From NCBI GenBank assembly GCA_947179485.1, contig OX359247.1, positions 27,752,801 to 27,816,800 of the forward strand: a stretch of DNA of 64,000 bases. The letters are read 5' to 3'. The stretch is from Allacma fusca. Its lineage: Eukaryota > Arthropoda > Collembola > Symphypleona > Sminthuridae. Position 1 is the first letter of the stretch, and each line of letters starts with the position of its first letter. The notes beneath the pieces are model-generated. The model was not told the DNA's origin and did no database searches. It worked only from the letters and a program-made list of their open reading frames with translations. The position numbers and the translations under genes are program-made. Shown one piece after another: positions 49,232-62,359 of this stretch.

Positions 49232-52200
49232 CTGGACTGCATTCAAGTTGACAGTAAATTTAGGAAAGGAATGACAATACAAGTGGACATGACATAAGAG
49301 AGACGAGGTGCTGCTACTCCACAGCTCCGGCCGATTTTATGGTCTGTCGTAAAACATCCTGATGAAATATAAAGGGACACTATTATGAAATCAAAGTGAG
49401 GAATTCGTGCGATTTCCTCGTCCGCCTGTGTCGTGAAAACAGAATCCAATATCCATAAGTATGGCTTATCACACACGAATATCAAATCCGGAGTCTCGGG
49501 AGAATATTCCATCCGACCCGATTCCGTGGTGTGTGTACAACAGAAAAACCATTTTTCTTATATCGTGAGTCAAATCACTTAAAACGTGTCGCATGAATGT
49601 CCGTCGTTCCCAAAGTACATAGATATAGTTGCAGTAGAGTAGGTCCACACTAACTTTTTCTTTCCTTTTCCACTGAATACTCCCAGAAAACAACTTTCCT
49701 TTTCTATTTCTTCCACAAACATAGGCCACACATCAAATTTTCAAACAATTGAGAATCTTAATACATATGGATGCACACGCCTCTGATTAAAACAACGGTA
49801 CACACAATGACTATGTATGAATATGTATATAAGTATGTATTTTAACTACAGAGTTCCATAGACAATAAAGATTGATAATTACCTGCAAATTTTGTGTCTA
49901 CTACTGTATGCTGAAAATTATGTTTGTATGTATGCTTGAATAAACTTATGATACATTTGCACCATTTGTTTGCACGCCTGAAGCTTTCATTAAGGTTTTC
50001 CTAATTTTTAATGAGAGTCTCCACCGTGATATTGGAAGGTTGTTGGGAAATCAACATCTCGGGAAGTAATTAGTAGGTTTTTCTCCGGCTCCAGTCAGCA
50101 ATCCCCCGATTTTTCATCTGCCTCCAGGTGTCATTTCTAATTCCGTTTCTTTCATCTGGAGTTGCTTATAATTTTCTATTCTTTGTCGTCTGTGAAGCCA
50201 CTATAGGGAGCCTTGAGAGGAAAGTCACATCTGATTAAGTAAACGCTTTCTTGCGTTGTCAGTAGTATCTGTAGCTTATGTACACACACCCTTTGAAATA
50301 CTGTATGCTGGAGTAGTAGCTGGAAGACAAAAAGGGAGGAAATATTCTGTTGAGAATGAGGCTGGAAGCAAAACTGACTTGGGAATGCAAGAGACTGAAA
50401 TAATTTCAGCATGGTTTTTGACACCGAGGATTTTAATACCATTAAAATATATGCCTAATACTAGACTAATAACTTTTTGTGTCTCATGGGCTTGACTTGG
50501 GAGGAGTCTGTACGATAATACAGTACGGTATGTATTCTCAGATGTCTGCTTGCGTGTGGTGAAAGAGATGATGAGAAAGCCGACTGTGTTTAGCTGGGAC
50601 TGTCTTATGGGCGTGCAATTATGATTATTGTAGGTTGTGAGTGTGACTGACTATATGAAAAGAGAACTAGAGGAATAAAAGATCGAGTTGTCGAGAAGAT
50701 GAATGGGACGCTCGTGCCTTTTGACAAGTTTGTATATATATATGTTTTGTTGCCTTCCTTACTTTTTTTTATATATAAGGATAGAACTTGAAACTAGGGA
50801 ATGCTTCCGAGGTACTAATACACAGTTCCTCACACAAGTGAAATCTCCCATTGAAGTTTTCCTTGTCGATTCTATCCGGTTCATTCTCGTGTGAAGTAAT
50901 CCGTCAATTCGTTTTTTCATGACAAACCATCTGAAAAGTCTCATATCATCAATCACTCATCTTAGGCTGAGCTAGTATAACGTAACACACACGCGGGTAA
51001 CCAACTTTGTTCGGGTAAACGGCCACAATCCAAGTCCTTCGGATCACGGCGGGAAGTTTGTGAACAACACGAAGCTACTTATGCGGATGATACATTTTTT
51101 TTTATCAAATCCTATCTTCCTTTAGGTGGCTTTCCTATTTCACTTCAAGGCTCCTTCTCACAATTCCAATTTCTATTTTAAAGCCGGATTTATTGGGAAA
51201 TCTTCTTTTTCGGTAGTCTCGTAAGCTCTATACAGCAGGGTGTGAAAAAACTGGAAAGCTGCTCCTTGCGGTTTTCATACTTGATTCGAAAATCATTAGG
51301 GCCTATTGTACCATTCATCAGATACACAGCAGCAGCAACCTGTTTCCCTACAGTGGGTACATGTTCACATGTCATTATTAAGTGATTGAGAGTGAGAGGA
51401 ACACTTGCTGATGAAGTTTGAATATGAATATAAATAGGTTTCATTGTAGTTGAGAATGGCTCTTTTACAAATGATTACATTTTAAATCGATTCACATTTA
51501 TTTTCTGTCTTAAAAACTGGTCTGCTTGCGGTAGAGTGGGGAGTATCTATTTCTATAATATGTACATATAGATAAATACATGGAGTATGAGTTGACTTTT
51601 AGAATTGCATAGTGTTTCTGAGGATTCTTCCCGCACACAGCTGCAATGAAAAAGTCTCCCGTGGAGAAATTCAAAAGTCAGTTGCGCTGGCTTCCTATCC
51701 TAGTCCTGACTGACATTGACAAGTGAAAGGGATGAAGTGAAGAGATTGCTTCTGTCTCCTTTCCTAATGACTTATTTTACTTGTAATTATATTAAGGAAG
51801 TCATGTGTTCTAATTTCCATTTATTTGGACGGAGGCTCATTTTTAATTTCTGGTTTGTAGCTTTCGACAATACAGGGGCACTGTAAGAATTAATAAATAA
51901 TCCTTTTTTGATACCGTGTCATTGCAAGGCATTTCTAATTTTACCCTGAATTTTTACTAACACTGAACTGGTAGTAATAATAATTTTTGAGGTAAATTTA
52001 GGAACACGTTAATAATTTTGTGGCTAATAAAAATTGTGTATTTAAATAACTTATAATATACTGATGCTGCGGAACTTTTATACTTCCTTTCAAAAAGCCT
52101 GTTACTAAATGGATTTGTAATATTTATAGTATTTATAATATCCGGTTCTAATACTTCGTGGATCTTGAAGGATCTTGCAGATAACCTTACTGCACGTTGA

Positions 52201-53318
52201 CATATGGAAGCATTTCTGAAAATGTATTGACAATGACGCTAGTCTACCAACCCTCCAAATTTAAGAATACTCGTTGGTGGCCCCGACAATGTAATGCTGA
52301 GACCTACTATATAGAATGATAATAATTGGAAATGTATGCTTTCACTATGATAGATAATTATGAGTAAGTTTCGAATATAAATCAAGTCCCCATTTGCAGG
52401 AGATGAGAAAGAGGGTTGACAAACGGGCATTATGATTACCAATAGATTTTTTCCCACTTGGCTGCTGACAATGACTAATATCTTGGGTAATCGACGCCAG
52501 CATGTAAGTGCGGGAGTCGAGCACTTCGGGATCATCATCAAGATGAAGACAGACTGAGAGTTTCTTGATGGATCGGTCTTTTAACCTTTTGGGTCTCCGG
52601 TCCATCATCATCGGCCACCGCACTCCCCACATATAGTCATTACCACTCAAATACATGCGTTTCATGTTAATATTAGTGGCTAATGGTTTGATTTGTACTG
52701 CTATATTTTTTTCAGATATTCATGAACATGAAAGTGTATTCGGTTTCATGCTCCGATATTTTTTTATATACATACATTTGTAAGTGAATACGTTCCGACG
52801 TTTACAACAATGTCCACAACCATTCCACACTCGATTTCAAGAATGAGGTAAAATAAAAGCAGGAATGTAATAATTGATCACAACTAATGGTAGAGGATAT
52901 ATTTAATAGTTGTGATATTTTCCCACACAATAAGCTTATACGTCTACATGTAGGCATGGTACCCTGAACCCTGAATGTCAACTTACAATTAGCCCACATT
53001 GATGTACAGCAACAACAACGCTGATTGGCTTTAACTTAACGTTTTTCGTATAAAAGTCAAATTCATGCAAATAATTCTTGTCTAATGAAATGTTTTGTAT
53101 TATGTTTATGAAAACATGAATGAGTTTTGAGAACTTGAAAACTTTCAAACTTTTGAATGAGACAATAAACATACAGAGGACAGATTTCTAAGAATTACGA
53201 TTTGCCAATATTGTAGGAATTAATGTTAAATTGTTCCATTATGTATCCTTTTATTCCAAATGCATTTAATTTAGATGCATTCGAACAAAGAATAAATGCT
53301 CAATGATACAAAAAATTT

Positions 53319-53570
53319 CTCCCGAACCACGGGAGCTCGAAACCGAGGGTGTGGACGATGCTGCCACCAGGTGCCTTAGGGGTCGGATCAGTCCCATGTT
53401 CTCGCGCTGGTTGGTTATGGTCACACTCAGCCGCAAGTGTGTATGCATATATGCAAGTGCGCCACTATATCTATGACCTAAGTCGCTTTCTGCAGGGCCC
53501 TGTGACTTAGACCTGAACACAGACCTTCAAAGCAGTGTCGCACTTAGATGTTGGATAGTGTGTACTGCAC
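53319..53570. repeat. GC-rich patch beginning with two hairpins, possible retroposon
   Basis: The left edge holds two adjacent hairpins: CTCCCG-AACCA-CGGGAG (53319-53335) and CTCG-AAAC-CGAG (53336-53347). The 250 bp that follow are visibly more GC-rich than the AT-rich flanks. The minus strand has GGTTTCGAGC, which resembles a tRNA B box, but A-box spacing is too short for a normal tRNA head. It could be a SINE-like insert. No target duplication was identified. Confidence 0.3.
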
Positions 53571-54754
53571 CAACCACTGCAGAAACATTGATCTAAGAAT
53601 TTATCCCGTACTTATTGAAAGTAAACATGTACTAGTATAGTAAGTAACATTGAGCATTGCAATTTAAGTAAAGATGTACATACACGTTTCGTGCTTTTTA
53701 GGGGCGAAGTGAAGCTGAGAAACCTGGTTGCGGTTGTTGGGTGTCTGCTTGTCTATTGTTTTTCCAAAATTACGATTATGATTTAATTAAATTTTAATTA
53801 ATCGTTAGATTCATATAATACCAACAGTGCAAAGGGATGTCTATGTTTGTATATACATATGTAGATGAGCTCATCCACAAAGGTTTTAATGGGTACCAGT
53901 GTGCATAATCGCTTTACTGATAAATAGCCAAAGCTCACTGGTATATTTATAAACGGGTTTATGCTGTTACATCCTACTGGCGCTTCGTCCCTTAGTGACT
54001 TAGCACGTAGTGCTGTTAGCGGATGATTTTTGGAACTTAAGACATGACATCTGGCGTTGCCGAATAGCAGGCAGTGTCCTTACCATACATGTGTACAAAC
54101 TTGCTCGTATTAATTTGTATTGTAAGTAAGGTAAGTAATATTTACGAGAAATCCAGGGGAAGCTAGTGGTATTTAATTAAAAGTCTACAATAGGATGGAA
54201 ACTAAATCAGTTTATTATTTTCATATTCCTCTCCAACAACTGTTTTAAAAGGAGCTGCTGTCGAAATTATTTTTGAAGTTATCCTTTCAAAGACCTAAAC
54301 AAAATTGCATGTTAGATTTGTAAAAATAACCTTTCGGATAAATTTAATAACGTATTAAACGTTTTTACGGAAAAAAATTATTACGTGTACGTAATAAATT
54401 GAGTTTTATACGTCCCTACAGATACATAGGTAAATATTGGAAATTGGAATGATTCTTCTCTCGTTCTCTATGACTAGAACTATCTGCGTGTAAGACAACC
54501 GTAGCAGTGTGCCCCAGTATCAGAAAGGTCAACCTCTTGAGACATTTTTCCTTCAAGAGATGAGAAACAGACCTGTTCCAGGATTACTTATCTTAAAATT
54601 AGCAAGTAATCAAATCGTTTCATTGATTGTGACACGAAATAAACAGTTACGATTTAGAAGCCAAAGCTATCTATAAGCCAATTAGACAACGGTGTTATAA
54701 AACACCATGTACAGTACAACTTATCATCTAACATATGAATAAAAGACCAAGAAT
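53571..54754. other. Gene-free interval
   Basis: No gene supported. AT-rich sequence with TACATA-type simple stretches; nothing firm identified. Confidence 0.5.
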
Positions 54755-54935
54755 CCTTAGTCAAATAAAGACTAATGGAATGAGTTAGCAATCCCTCGCT
54801 ATCAGTTTGCTGGACAATCCTAAAGATTTCTGTCTAGGAAATAATTCGCCAAGGACAGGCGGAATTCTAAGTAAAGCTTGAGAACAGAGACGATCAAGCG
54901 AGCTAATGGATTTTGCGAGGTAAAAAATGATGTTT
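54755..54935 (+). repeat. Diverged dispersed repeat, copy 2
   Basis: Partner of 16441-16645 with the same block order: TTAGTCAAATAAAGACTAATGG, ATAATTCGCCAAGGACAG, TTTTGCGAGGTAAAA then GATG. Its minus strand is open across the unit (LKLYLEFRLSLANYFLDRNL near its end), while copy 1 differs by small length changes. A coding origin is possible but unproven. Confidence 0.55.
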
Positions 54936-57900
54936 CACTTTTAAGGGCAGAAGAAGCGTGGGGGAGTGTTTGTGACCCGTCCTCATTAATCCCAGACTCT
55001 CGGCACACAAGCCTTAAGCAGATAATGCCGGTTAAGCCTAGTACGCATTTTATTTGATATGGAAAAAGTGTCCCCGATGGTCAAGAATGATAATTGAATT
55101 AGCCAGACCTTTGTTGTATCCACTTCATTAGTACTTGTCCTATTTGTAGGAAGATAATGGAACTTGTTCTCGTCTCTTCCCGTGAGATACTTTACTGTCC
55201 AGGGCTGTAAATCATGCACTGCCATTAGCACTCCTGCATCATTCCTATGATTTGTCTCAAGTTACATGGCCCTGGATGAGTCTCCCAATCTCTCCTGAAT
55301 TATTTGATTTCTTGAATTTCCGGAGTGCATACATGCGGACAAGGACACAACCCACGCCCGTATGTAAGCTTCCTATAATAGCTCTTCCCTATACATGGGT
55401 TTCCTCCCGCCCAAGTATAAACGCATTTAATACTTGCAGCTTATTAAGTTAGGTATGCGGCTTTCTGACTTGCTCTCGAAAAGAGAATGATTAATGAATT
55501 CACTGAATTTTGCTTTATTTATACGGAATACAAGCCAGTAACATACAAACAATTTTCTTTGAGAAGTTCCTACCATGTTTCCGACTGTGCTCGAAGTTCC
55601 AACCCAAAGTCAAGAGTATGAACTTTGAAACTAACCCCTAGAATTTCTTTCACATGTACTTATGTAAAGCTTTTCCTTCCCAAACAATAACATGCTGATA
55701 AATTAGGACTCCGAAAGAAATTAATAAATTGAGACTCTTTGAGAAATTAATAAAGAATTTAATTCCGCTTTGAAATACGCATGCCCTTTAATTACATGGT
55801 TGGAGATACTTTTAATTGAGATTTTCACTTTTCATCAACGCATGATAAATCGGAGTCATTCATCCCCCGTGCTCAGAAACAGTGTGCTTATATATATCTA
55901 CATGTAATTACATACGTACGTCAGTGGGATTTTGTTCTCCGGAAGTGAGGAACGTCCAAATGGAGGAACGGTTGAGTACTGTCAGTAATGAGTAGGGAAG
56001 AGAGATATGATTTTGTAAGAATGTCCCCAAAAAAGTTTATGAATGAAGTGCAGTCTAGAGATGATTTGTCGAGATAAAGTAGCAGTTGTAGTGGATTCAT
56101 ATTGTAGGAAGCGTAGGAGGGAAATAAGTCAGGGTGGGGGGATAATGCTACAGGGTACGAAGGGCAGATTGAAGTGCAATCCATCAAATCTCGACAATGT
56201 CACGTTGTTTCCAATCCTGGTAAAAGTAGATCGATGTTTCTCTTGTCACTTTCCTTGCAAATCTTGGGCCTTGCTATATCCTGACACCTTCATCTTTTCA
56301 GCTGCTTGGGTCTCACCACCCATCTGTGTGTGACTTGGCTTAGTTTCCCACTTAAATTTGCTTTAGAACTTATTCGCTTTTTTCCCTCTCTCCCATGTAT
56401 TGTTCTAATGATTGCTAATGTAAATTCATGTAAATCTTCTTGTACTAAATGATTACTTTCCCTTGTAAGTGGACAGCCTGAGTAGCATCATACAAAACCG
56501 TATTTATTCTCTATTTGATCCAGAACGATAAGAGTTTCTAACCAAATGGGATGAATTTTTGTTACACACTACAACCTCTCTTGCTTATGCATGCGTGAGT
56601 ATCCATATATTTGCTCGTAATTGTCCACAAAGTTAACATTTGGTATTTTAGCACTCGACATCCTTAACTCATCCATCTCTATAATCTCATAAGCGTAATC
56701 CCAGGTCTTGACTCTCATTGAGGACAGATGTGCCAGTGTATTTTTTCTGGACTTTCCCATTATTTTCTCCTACAATTTTTCCGGGAAAAGTAGATATAGA
56801 TTCATAACATTTGGGGATCCTATAAGCTGAGTCTCAGAAAGGGTACTGGAACATAAGTTACTTCCAATAAATAGAATCCAACCTGGGACGTTTGGAGGAG
56901 AGTTGCTTGACAAGTGCATTTCCTGGAAGAATTTAAGTCCTAACGTAGTTATACTCCCTGAACTTTATAGAAAGTAAACAGGGATTGTGAATGGGAGTAA
57001 GTTGTCAAGAGAAAAGAAAGGTTTGGGCTTTCAATGGTTTTACGGTCCCATATATGCAAGGGAAGAGGAAGGAAAGCATTGAGTCTTCTCTCTGAGTGTA
57101 CATGTCTTTATTTTTGTGTGGGTTATTCCAGGGATGAAAATGAAGACGCTTCTTGGTTCATTCATTTTTACGACTGATGTGCTTGAGTGCGCTGAAAGCT
57201 TCTTTCTCTCTTGTACTAGTACTACATGGAGGTATCTCTCTGGTACGGGTGCTGCTTGTGATTTTATTCAAATTATTCTTTCCATTTTGTTCATTGCCAA
57301 CCCTCTTCTTCTCTTGTGAGGCTCTGCAAATAATATCGAATGTGTAGTTGCTTATTGCTTACACATGACTCGCAATTCTCTAATGGAAAATCTTTTAGCT
57401 TTCCTTTATTGTATTACCTTTTGGGTTCAGGGAGTATTCACATTGCAATTTATGATGCTTGCTACTTATGTGGATGTTTCTATTCTTGTCTTCATGGGTA
57501 TCTGTTCTTTGAACTTGAGTAAATATTGAACCCATGTTTATACCTAGGAACACATATCTACTTGTTAGAAATATAATCCTCTTGCATTAGAATATATGCA
57601 TATATATATAAAATATATGCATGGGGAATAAGATGTCATCTATTTGAAATAGCTCATAAGCAGCTACATATAACGTAGCTAATCCTGAACCTCCTTCAAG
57701 CTGTACCCGTGCCCTATGTAACATTCACAAGTCATTTGGCGAACAAAACCTGAAGTGATTGTTCTGCTATGGGACTCCTTCTGTTGTAAGAACCTCCACG
57801 GGAAAGTACACACTTGGAGAAAATAGAAGGGAAATAAAAGAGCTGGCGGGTGATAGGAGGCAAGATACCCAAAAAATAATCCCCATAATAATAAAAGGTA

Positions 57901-60577
57901 ATATGATGGTCGTGGCTGGGAAAGAAACTCCGCCAAGTAGGAGTCCTGCTCATCTCCTGTCAAACCCAAGTATGTGTGTGTCAGTTATTTGTCTCACAAT
58001 TGTGGGCCCATACGTGGAAACATATGTGAAGAGTTGAGACTACGAGGGTTTTTTTTTCGCGTAATAAAATAATACATTGGTGAACATTGCCGTCGTCGAC
58101 GATGACAAAATGTGGAAAGCTTTCAAGAGGTTCTCAACTATCATCATTCCTCGTAATATTCCCTTGTGTTCAAACATTGCCTCTAATAATATCCAATAAG
58201 TACATTCATAACTTGTCTGCGGCTGTGTTTTTGTGGATAGGGAATCCTCTCGTCTGCAAACATTACCGCATTATATCTTTCTGTCATTTTTGCTTTTGTC
58301 TCACTCAGGCCCTTGTTTCTTTCCTCTCTGGTCTGGATTCCTCTGAGTGCATATCATCATATCATCCGGAGAGCATTTGATAAAAGATTGTACTTTACTC
58401 TTGTCATCATCAAAGCTCCAGAAAAAAAGGTGCTTAACGGATTCATGTAATATGGGCTTCACTGATGACTTGCATTTGTGTAATTTCCTTGGGATCAATC
58501 TCCGCCAAAAGTCAGTCATAGTTTGTTATTGTTGGGCTCGGAGTAATAAATGAAGTCTTTGATCTGATATAAGAAGCTTAAAATGTTTCCTTATGTTTCA
58601 TATACCCCTCTGATGTATCTAAACCTCCCTGCATTATACAGATTTAGATAATGGAATTTTTTTTTGAAAGGAGGAATTCATTTGCATGCATTATGGAGAA
58701 AAGAGTGGGAAAGATAATTACTGTGTGTAATAAGGGACAAATTGATATTCTCAAAATATTGGGATGCCGAATGGTATAAAGAAGTTCTGGAAAAAATGTT
58801 ATGGATTATATCCATAGATATATGATTCTTTACTATGAGAAGTTTACATTTTAAGCATCTCAAGCCCGTACATATTATGAAGATTAGTATGCAAATAGTC
58901 ACAGTGCAGGAAGTTGCCGGCCTCTTGACTTTTTTGTTGGAGGACAAAGGGGTGGGATAAAAATCCATGTTTTGAAACAAAAAAGTTGATGCCACCCTGT
59001 TGTTCATTTACACGCCATTAGGTTGGGGAATTGTCGGGGAAAAAATTCAAGCCGCGAAGACAAAAGAGTTTTCTGCAGATTTCCTGAGTAATGAAGTGGA
59101 AATCGGAGTGTATAATAATTAACTAAGAGTCGAGATGTGAATCGAGGTATTAGTTACCCTCTCTGTGTGTACGTTTTGTTTTTCACAGCTACTTCACATT
59201 GCTGGGTATTTGTGAGTGTCTGCACTGGCACTGCCAGATACCCGGGCTGTGATGATCCCGCGCAAGGTCTGATAATACCTAACACGATTGTTAATCTTAA
59301 GTGGACTGTGACGGTGACTTTGTGTCCATTATTTTAATATCACATTTCAACCGCCTTGACTTCGTGCTCTTGATTTCTGGTAGTAGCGCCGGGGCTGGAG
59401 TAAAGTTTCTCCGTGGGTCTGCTACCTCTACTTCAAGTTTTTTGGAGGGGATGAATGAGCAGACCGGAGCGGGAAGGATTAATGGGCGTGTTGCCAGCCC
59501 CTGCTTATGGTGGAGTCTGATCATTGTTTCGACTCATGGCCCACTTTGCATAATAATGGAAGCGATCTTGAATCTTAATTGCCTTATGCAAATCCTCGGC
59601 TTTTCGGGGAGATTCAAGGAAATATTACAAAGCTGCCTCACTTCCGGTTACCCATTAACATGCCCATCAGCAGTTGCTTTGTGTCCGCTGGCTCAGTCAG
59701 TGGCCGTCAGTATGTTTTCAGATCTGGGATATATTGTCGTCGGTTGCATGCAGACTTGCTTTGTACAGTCATGAAAGGGTTGGTAACTTTCAAGGAAAAA
59801 TCCGAAAAATTTGTGCACGCTTTGCGGGCTTAAAGTGCATGATTAGTAACGTACAGTCATGAAGTGACTTTCCTTTCCCATACCATAACTTTGTCGGTAG
59901 TAATTCTTATTGTTTAAAATACTAAATTGCTGTGACTTTACTTGGTATAGATACATGTATCTGTGTACTGAACCGTAATTGCATGTACATATATGTATAT
60001 GTATCTATAATAGTGTTGACACTTAGTATGTAATTCAACGAAATAAAGTACTGTGGATTGTGCACTTTTTTAAGAGTTGTTTTTGAGAAATAGATACATA
60101 ATATAACTTGAGAAAATGTTATATTGCAGTACTCAGCATTTCTCAATGACGTAATGAATTAGTAATGTGGTGTTCAGAGGGTTTGAGTTTCTGTTCCAGA
60201 CTTGACTTATTCATTTCAAGATTGAGAACGAAGGTTCAGACTGGATGAGGTTGCTGGATCTGGGGAAGACTCTGCAAGGAGTGAAATTAATCTGGTCAAA
60301 TGGAACTCTCTGTTTTCTTTTGTTGTGATTAAAACAGCGGTGAAAGACAGTGACAAAATGGTAACCATTCATCACATTCGCTTTCAATTAGCTTTTCCAT
60401 TGTCAATAAAGGTTAGTCTTGAAAACTCGATTAGTCTTTTTCTCCAGCATCCCATCCTCTCGTTTCCTTCGAGTAACTATTTGTTTTGGTTCTGCTGGAA
60501 CCCAACTCACACTACGAAAGTATTTAGGGTGAAGTTTCCTTCCTAGTGCAAACGCATGAAAAAAAAAGCATTTTCAG

Positions 60578-60737
60578 TGTGGATTCCAATGCAGGAGGAA
60601 ATACCCAATTTTTTGCTCAAGCTGAGCAAATAATTTATGCCATTGCACACGATCCCACCAAAAGTGACAATACTACTAGAGCTATTGATTTCCCTCATCT
60701 AATATTTGTTCAGCAGGTTTTTACAACCAGGAAATGA
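60578..60737 (+). other. Candidate terminal exon, product unknown
   Basis: The acceptor AAGCATTTTCAG at 60577 is followed by one leftover base and 52 open codons (excerpts DSNAGGNTQFFAQAEQIIYA and IDFPHLIFVQQ) to a TGA. It reads protein-like, but no family is recognised and no upstream exon was identified. Confidence 0.22.
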
Positions 60738-61975
60738 CCCAGGGTGCAAATGTGACCCTTAATGTTATTTCGCAATAGTGTAAGTATGTAAACTCTGAAT
60801 ATTATAACTTTTAGTGTCAATGAAAAATATACTGAATGATACAATATTTCAGGATCACATTTTGAATAAATCTAAATCGCGACGTGCGGCTCCACATGTA
60901 TGCTTTACTGACTGAACAGATGCAACGCTAAATAATATCAAGGAAGAGTCACGTCTGGAATATTTACTTTGACCTGTACTCATATGTAAATATTAATGCC
61001 AAATGTTACGCCTCTAGGGTTATGTAGATTATGGTTGAAATTGATTGGAAATCATGTTAAATAATCTGCGGGTGGTTTGTGTACACACTAGAGGTGGTCC
61101 TGAATTACTTTAAATTGAAATTTTACAATTCATAGAATTTTCAACCTCAGGATCAGATTGCAGGGTTGTGTGGGTACAGTATACTGTACCCGAGCGAGGG
61201 TTGATTTTTGATATTTTTATTGTCAAGTCATCACCGCATGTAGAATTGATTTGGTGGGACAACCGTACTGGAAATGCAAAACATTTGAATAACCCGGACA
61301 CTTTTTTATTATAATTCTTTTGTGAAGTCATAATAGCATAGTCTGTATTTTAATGCATTACTGTGTGGTAGTCATACTTTACGCATGCATTGACAGGGCC
61401 TTCCTTCTTTTGCCTGTTGTTATTTCACTGGTGTGGACGTCATCTCTACACAGATGGTTATACGCACACTAAAACATAGAATAGATCTCTGGAATCAATT
61501 TCTTTTTGCACAGATATAGAGACAACTATTTCCTAATCCGAATGTCCCAATAGCCATGATGCCTGAGGTGGCTTGAGTAAATTTCAGGCAATTTACAGAT
61601 GCTACCTTTCCAGAACCGTGTAGTATTGTCTTTACGACAGTAAATTCAGATGATACTGTAATGCCCCAATAAAGAAGGGATTCAATATGACCAATGATTT
61701 AGATCTCCTGCCGAGCAATTTGATAGCGGGAGAGGGATTAAAACCCAAGGATTTTCACACACAACTCCTGTCTCCTCAACTTTTACGTCCTGTGCCCTCC
61801 AAGCAGTTATGTACACACGTATGTACGTACCTACCTACAAATACAATACTATTACTGGGTTTACTTTAATTTTATTGAATGCAAAGAATTCTATCTCGTT
61901 TTATAGATTTGATGTTTATGTACGGTTACGATCACTTTCCTTATCTAATCGTCGAGGCTGAATGGTAGGATTTGG

Positions 61976-62000
61976 CTCTCTCTCTCTCTCTCTCTCTCTC
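61976..62000. repeat. (CT)n microsatellite
   Basis: About twelve CT units. Confidence 0.9.
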
Positions 62001-62199
62001 CCTCTCGTACGGTTTCCAACGTGCGACGTGAGCATGTGAAATGAGATGACAGGAACTCAGGGACATCGTCCATAAATTAAGTATGCACAGGGGTCTTGCC
62101 AAAATGGACGATTTGATGGGCGAGTGTTGGTAATTGCAAGCAGTTTTAAGAGTGGTCATTAACTATTAACGTCTTCCTTGAGTGGGAAGCTTATCTTAC

Positions 62200-62359
62200 C
62201 CGCGGATACAATCCTGGAGGTAAGCTGATGCTAAAGAGCAATTTGATTTCCTCTGTGAGCACGGAGTACTTCGGACTTGTGCATACAGCCCATAGCGGAC
62301 GGCATGGATGAAATCCTCGAGTAACCTCGTCCTCATGATAATGCAAGGACCAGACCAGG
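62200..62359 (-). other. Candidate exon, product unknown
   Basis: On the minus strand, a block of near 50% GC ends at the donor CGCGG|GTAAGATAAG (GT at 62199-62198). It is open in one frame (includes MRTRLLEDFIHAVRYGLYAQ). The best acceptor, at 62360, is only fair (TTTATATATCAAAG). No family recognised. Confidence 0.22.

Larger units (their letters stand above)
39281..53318. other. Gene-free interval with simple repeats
   Basis: No gene supported. There are microsatellites at 40401-40449, 46442-46469, 47227-47243 and 49208-49231. Longer frames (39848-40186, 44791-45192, 46024-46419, 52345-52665) show no recognised domain. A small ATG-initiated frame of 71 codons lies at 40681-40896, and a minus frame of 84 codons at 51190-51444 overlaps an AATAAA at its stop; neither can be named. 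Confidence 0.5.

Noticed and set aside
59301-59774. 157-codon open frame, plus strand, longest in the window
   Set aside because: No recognisable domain or splice context. Opposite-strand and alternative frames over the same bases look equally plausible.
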